16,251 bases of DNA from an uncultured Treponema sp. (GTDB taxonomy: Bacteria; Spirochaetota; Spirochaetia; Treponematales; Treponemataceae): the NCBI GenBank assembly GCA_905372235.1, contig CAJPOF010000055.1, positions 1-16,251 of the forward strand, given 5' to 3'. A program made the position numbers and the translations under genes. A model generated the notes under the pieces. The model saw nothing but the letters and a program-made list of their open reading frames with translations. It did not search any database and had not been told where the DNA came from. Below are positions 13,551-16,251 of this stretch, piece by piece; the stretch's first letter is position 1, and each line of letters begins with the position of its first letter.

Positions 13551-15647
13551 ATGTCAGAAGTAACACGAGTAACTTACAGACTTGGGGATTCCGATCTCAT
13601 TCTTGAGACGGGAAGAATCGGAAAGCAGGCGAACGGTTGCGTTTTCGCCCAGTGGGGTGGTGCGGTAATAATCGCCACAATCTGTGCGTCAAGCACTGTC
13701 ACGGAAGGTCAGGATTTTGTGCCTGTTACCGTTGAATACAACGAAAAATTCTATGCCGCAGGAAAGATTCCAGGCGGTTTTGTAAAGAGGGAGGGGCGAC
13801 CAAAGGACAAGGAAATTCTTGTAAGCCGTCTCATAGACCGTCCGATGAGACCTCTTTTTGAGCCGTCTTTCGGCCATGAACTTCAGATTGTCCCGACCTG
13901 CGTTTCTGCCGACGGAATTCACACGCAAGACATTCTTGCGGTGATAGCAGCTTCGGCGGCGACTTCCATATCGGACATTCCGTTCCATGGTCCTGTCGCA
14001 GCGTGCCGAGTGGGATTTTTGAACGGGAAATACATAATAAATCCGACTTTCAAGGAAATCGAGGAATCCGACATGGAGATTGTCGTTGCCGGCACAAAGG
14101 ACGGTTTTACGATGGTCGAAGGCGGAGCGAAGGAAGTTTCCGAGGATGTGATGCTTGGAGCTCTTGCCGAGGCTGACAAGTTCATAAAAGAAATGTGCAA
14201 ACTTCAGGAGGAACTTGTTTCAAAATGCGGAAAAGCGAAACTTCCGCTTAATCCTCTTGATGTTACCCTTGAAAACGCTGAAGCGATTGAAAGCGAAGCG
14301 ACTCCGCTTTTGAAAGCGGCCTGTTTTCAGGACGGAAAAATGAACCGGGGAAAATCCATTTCCGAAGCCATAAGAAAGATTGGAGAAAATCACGCAGAGC
14401 AGCTGGAAGATCCGGTTCAGGCGAGGCTTTTTGCGTCCCTCATGGACGACATTCAGTTCAAACTGCTTAGAAGATCAATCCTTGACGAAGGAATCCGAAT
14501 CGATGGACGAAAGACCGACGAGATTCGCCCGATTGAATGCGAGGTGAATGTTCTTCCGACTCCGCACGGCTCTGCGCTTTTTACTCGCGGCGAAACACAG
14601 TCGCTTGCGGTCTGTACTTTGGGAACCGCCCTTGACGAGCAGGCTACCGATGACATCGATGGAAACAGGAGCGAGCATTTCATTCTGCATTACAATTTCC
14701 CGCCGTATTCCGTGGGCGAGACAGGTCGCCTTACCACAGGTCGCCGCGAAATAGGTCATGGAAATCTTGCCCGCCGTTCGCTTGCCGCCATGGTTCCAAC
14801 AAGGGAAGAATTTCCTTATACAGTACGAGTGGTTTCAGAGATTATGGAATCAAACGGTTCTTCTTCCCAAGCTTCCACATGTGGTGGATGCCTTGCGATG
14901 CTTGCAGCCGGTGTTCCTATGAAGAAGATGGTCGCAGGAATCGCCATGGGACTTATAACCGAAGGCGATGAAAACGATCCTTACAAGAGGTACAGTATCC
15001 TTTCCGACATACTTGGCGAGGAAGACCATCTTGGCGACATGGACTTCAAGGTTGCCGGCACAAAAGAAGGCATAACAGGCTTTCAGATGGACATAAAGAT
15101 AGCCGGAGTTACCACTGAAATCATGAAGAAGGCTCTTGAGCAGGCTCGCATAGGACGGCTTCATATCCTTTCCATCATGGAAAAGACAATAAACAAGCCT
15201 GCTCCGTTGAGTCCTCGTGTTCCTCAGATTCTTACAATGAAGATACCGGTCGATAAAATTGGTACACTTATAGGTCCGGGCGGAAAGAACATAAAGGCTC
15301 TGTGCGCTCAGTATGATGTGACTATAAACACGGATGACGATGGAACTGTAACGATATACGGCAAGACCGGAATCGGAGCTGAGGATGCCAAGAAAGCGAT
15401 AAAAGGAATCACGGAAGACCCCGAGGTCGGAACGATTTATCAGGGAACTGTAAAACGCATAATGGACTTCGGCGCGTTTGTTGAGATTCTTCCCGGAAAA
15501 GAAGGTCTTTGCCATATCTCAAAACTTTCCCGTCAGAGAGTGGAAAAAGTCACGGATGTCCTAAAGGAAGGGCAGGTGATTCCTGTAAAACTCCTTGAGG
15601 TTGATAAGATGGGAAGGCTTAACCTTTCTTATATCGATGCCTTGTAA
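13551..15647 (+). CDS. pnp: Polyribonucleotide nucleotidyltransferase (PNPase)
   Basis: A 698-residue phosphorolytic 3'-5' exoribonuclease and part of the RNA decay machinery. Domain order is the family standard: first RNase PH domain (about 1-140), helical linker, second RNase PH domain containing GRREIGHGNLARRSL and the catalytic Asp pair in LGDMDFKVAGT (D496 and D498), KH domain (555-626) with the GPGG loop (575-578), and S1 domain (627-698) ending exactly at the C terminus with no tail. Only slightly shorter than the E. coli and B. subtilis enzymes. SSSQASTCGGCLAM replaces the usual SSSMASVCGGSLA. AAGG and AAAAGG lie just before the ATG. rpsO is directly upstream, as in many bacteria, but a terminator and structured leader intervene. 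Confidence 0.97.
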   Translation: MSEVTRVTYRLGDSDLILETGRIGKQANGCVFAQWGGAVIIATICASSTVTEGQDFVPVTVEYNEKFYAAGKIPGGFVKREGRPKDKEILVSRLIDRPMRPLFEPSFGHELQIVPTCVSADGIHTQDILAVIAASAATSISDIPFHGPVAACRVGFLNGKYIINPTFKEIEESDMEIVVAGTKDGFTMVEGGAKEVSEDVMLGALAEADKFIKEMCKLQEELVSKCGKAKLPLNPLDVTLENAEAIESEATPLLKAACFQDGKMNRGKSISEAIRKIGENHAEQLEDPVQARLFASLMDDIQFKLLRRSILDEGIRIDGRKTDEIRPIECEVNVLPTPHGSALFTRGETQSLAVCTLGTALDEQATDDIDGNRSEHFILHYNFPPYSVGETGRLTTGRREIGHGNLARRSLAAMVPTREEFPYTVRVVSEIMESNGSSSQASTCGGCLAMLAAGVPMKKMVAGIAMGLITEGDENDPYKRYSILSDILGEEDHLGDMDFKVAGTKEGITGFQMDIKIAGVTTEIMKKALEQARIGRLHILSIMEKTINKPAPLSPRVPQILTMKIPVDKIGTLIGPGGKNIKALCAQYDVTINTDDDGTVTIYGKTGIGAEDAKKAIKGITEDPEVGTIYQGTVKRIMDFGAFVEILPGKEGLCHISKLSRQRVEKVTDVLKEGQVIPVKLLEVDKMGRLNLSYIDAL

Positions 15648-15658
15648 TCACTCTCGAT

Positions 15659-15692
15659 TTTCCATGATGCGGCTTTATTCCGCTCATGGAAA
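15659..15692 (+). other. Hairpin at the 3' end of pnp
   Basis: TTTCCATGA (15659-15667) pairs with TCATGGAAA (15684-15692) and GCGG with CCGC inside it, with one bulged T and a 7-nt loop. No T-run follows, so it may protect the pnp mRNA 3' end rather than terminate alone. Confidence 0.6.
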
Positions 15693-15714
15693 TAAGGTGA
15701 TATACAATATAAAT

Positions 15715-15769
15715 GAATCTGTGTCATAAATATTTTCAGAACGAGCGTTTTGCATATTGACACAGATTC
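15715..15769. repeat. Perfect 12-bp inverted repeat spanning the tRNA-Phe -35
   Basis: GAATCTGTGTCA (15715-15726) and TGACACAGATTC (15758-15769) are exact reverse complements separated by 31 nt. The right arm contains bases 2-6 of the -35 (TTGACA, 15757-15762). The left arm contains a mirror-image ATGACA on the minus strand, with TATATC 17 nt further on (15704-15699), i.e. a possible promoter facing pnp. Confidence 0.85.
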
Positions 15770-15785
15770 TTGTTTGGTATATATT
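15757..15785 (+). promoter_or_regulatory. Promoter of tRNA-Phe
   Basis: TTGACA (15757-15762) and TATATT (15780-15785) are separated by the ideal 17 nt, the best promoter in the window. The start would fall near 15792, six bases before the tRNA. Both elements lie in inverted repeats. Confidence 0.8.
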
Positions 15786-15793
15786 ACCAAACA
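15771..15793. promoter_or_regulatory. Operator-like 23-bp palindrome centred on the tRNA-Phe -10
   Basis: TGTTTGGTA (15771-15779), TATAT, TACCAAACA (15785-15793): perfect 9-bp arms, with the centre forming most of the -10. Such symmetry over a -10 is typical of a repressor site; it could equally form an RNA hairpin in read-through transcripts from pnp. Confidence 0.6.
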
Positions 15794-15797
15794 TCAC

Positions 15798-15870
15798 GCC
15801 GCAGTAGCTCAGTTGGTAGAGCGCCGGACTGAAAATCCGTATGTCGTTGGTTCGATTCCAACCTGTGGCA
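15798..15870 (+). tRNA. tRNA-Phe (GAA)
   Basis: The 73-nt sequence folds as a cloverleaf: acceptor GCCGCAG/CTGTGGC with one G-U pair, D arm GCTC/GAGC, T arm GTTGG/CCAAC with TTCGATT loop, and discriminator A. The anticodon GAA is at 15831-15833 in loop CTGAAAA. The last pair of the anticodon stem (27-43) is a C-U mismatch, leaving four good pairs there. CCA is not encoded and must be added. It has its own promoter and terminator. Confidence 0.97.
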
Positions 15871-15875
15871 AAAAG

Positions 15876-15902
15876 GACTTCCGATATCGGAAGTCTTTTT
15901 TT
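15876..15902 (+). terminator. Intrinsic terminator after tRNA-Phe
   Basis: GACTTCCGATATCGGAAGTC (15876-15895) is a perfect 20-bp palindrome followed by seven T; an A-run precedes it, so it can act on both strands. It starts 6 nt after the tRNA. Confidence 0.9.
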
Positions 15903-16036
15903 ATGGCTTGGTGGTATGATGCAATCATATGGCGCGCCCGGATTGTAAACACCTATACAGCATTAAAATGTATTAGATATAAAGAATACTAAGCCATTGT
16001 ATAAAGATGTTGAAATTAATTATTAATCGAGTCTGT

Positions 16037-16234
16037 ATGAAACGTTTTGCTTTATGTTTATTATTAAATATTTGCTTTGGGGAATCATATAATTATTATC
16101 ATAGAAATGAACTGCCACCATCGAAAGTGAAAATAAAACGCTGGAGGGATAATATTAGAGATCACAGTTTTGACGGCAGACCAACATTGAAAGTTCAGAG
16201 TGGTGAAAATCGCATTAAGATAAGATATGTGTAA
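16037..16234 (+). CDS. Doubtful small ORF, possible short secreted protein
   Basis: A 65-residue frame from ATG 16037 (or 75 from 16007) with a basic, hydrophobic beginning (MKRFALCLLLNICFG) that resembles a signal peptide and a basic, polar remainder. No family is recognised and the ribosome site is poor. The surrounding DNA is AT-rich (about 28% GC by count over 16021-16140), which makes chance ORFs less likely to matter and horizontal acquisition possible. AAGGAG at 16233-16238, with AT at the window edge (16250-16251), suggests that a further gene begins just outside. Confidence 0.3.
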   Translation: MKRFALCLLLNICFGESYNYYHRNELPPSKVKIKRWRDNIRDHSFDGRPTLKVQSGENRIKIRYV

Positions 16235-16251
16235 GGAGACTAAAATTCCAT

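Noticed and set aside
14850..15515. 221-residue minus-strand ORF inside pnp
   Set aside because: It is a shadow of the highly conserved PNPase frame.
15750..15992. 80-residue ORF containing AVAQLVERRT
   Set aside because: This is the translated tRNA-Phe gene, a well-known false protein.

Overview
The window looks like chromosomal DNA of a Treponema-like spirochaete. This is inferred from a class II galactose-1-phosphate uridylyltransferase, an excisionase-type HTH fused to a PtsN-like EIIA domain, a ribF - rpsO - pnp gene order, relaxed lipobox signals, and many short proteins of no recognisable family. No 16S or other species marker is present, so the genus is an inference. Most genes have moderate GC and are packed with short gaps. 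There is no CRISPR array and no intact transposase or phage gene.

Layout. 1-340: two near-identical 104-bp tandem repeats plus a decayed third, each intact copy holding a 12-bp hairpin, followed by two more inverted repeats. 359-5581: a galactoside operon on the + strand: TetR-type regulator, GH36 alpha-galactosidase, galactokinase, class II GalT. It would turn alpha-galactosides into UDP-linked sugar; no transporter, epimerase or phosphoglucomutase is present. 5744-8292: an LCM/PPM-type methyltransferase, a small lipoprotein and a cytoplasmic protein with a possible divergent PilZ-like C terminus. 8296-9417 (-): DEAD-box type RNA helicase. 9549-10202 (+): HTH-EIIA(Ntr) fusion, divergent from the helicase. 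10303-10944 (-): RluA-family pseudouridine synthase, behind a terminator that resembles an IS3-family end. 11132-12310: exported transglutaminase-like protein. 12331-15647: FAD synthetase-only RibF, ribosomal protein S15 and PNPase, with a terminator and a highly structured leader between the last two. 15798-15870: tRNA-Phe(GAA) with a very clear promoter buried in two perfect inverted repeats, then a strong terminator. 15903-16251: AT-rich tail with one doubtful small ORF and a Shine-Dalgarno-like site for a gene beyond the edge.

Functional themes are sugar catabolism (alpha-galactosidase, GalK, GalT), RNA metabolism (helicase, pseudouridine synthase, S15, PNPase, tRNA-Phe) and PTS-like regulation.

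The most notable signals are non-coding. (1) Several genes (6643, 9417, 12331 and probably 10944) have no Shine-Dalgarno and a -10 element only 6-11 nt upstream of the start codon, suggesting leaderless transcripts. (2) The tRNA-Phe promoter has its -35 inside one perfect inverted repeat and its -10 in the centre of another, with a mirror-image promoter facing back into pnp. (3) The pnp leader can adopt mutually exclusive folds. (4) The 104-bp hairpin repeat shares a motif with the pnp leader. All are read by eye and untested.
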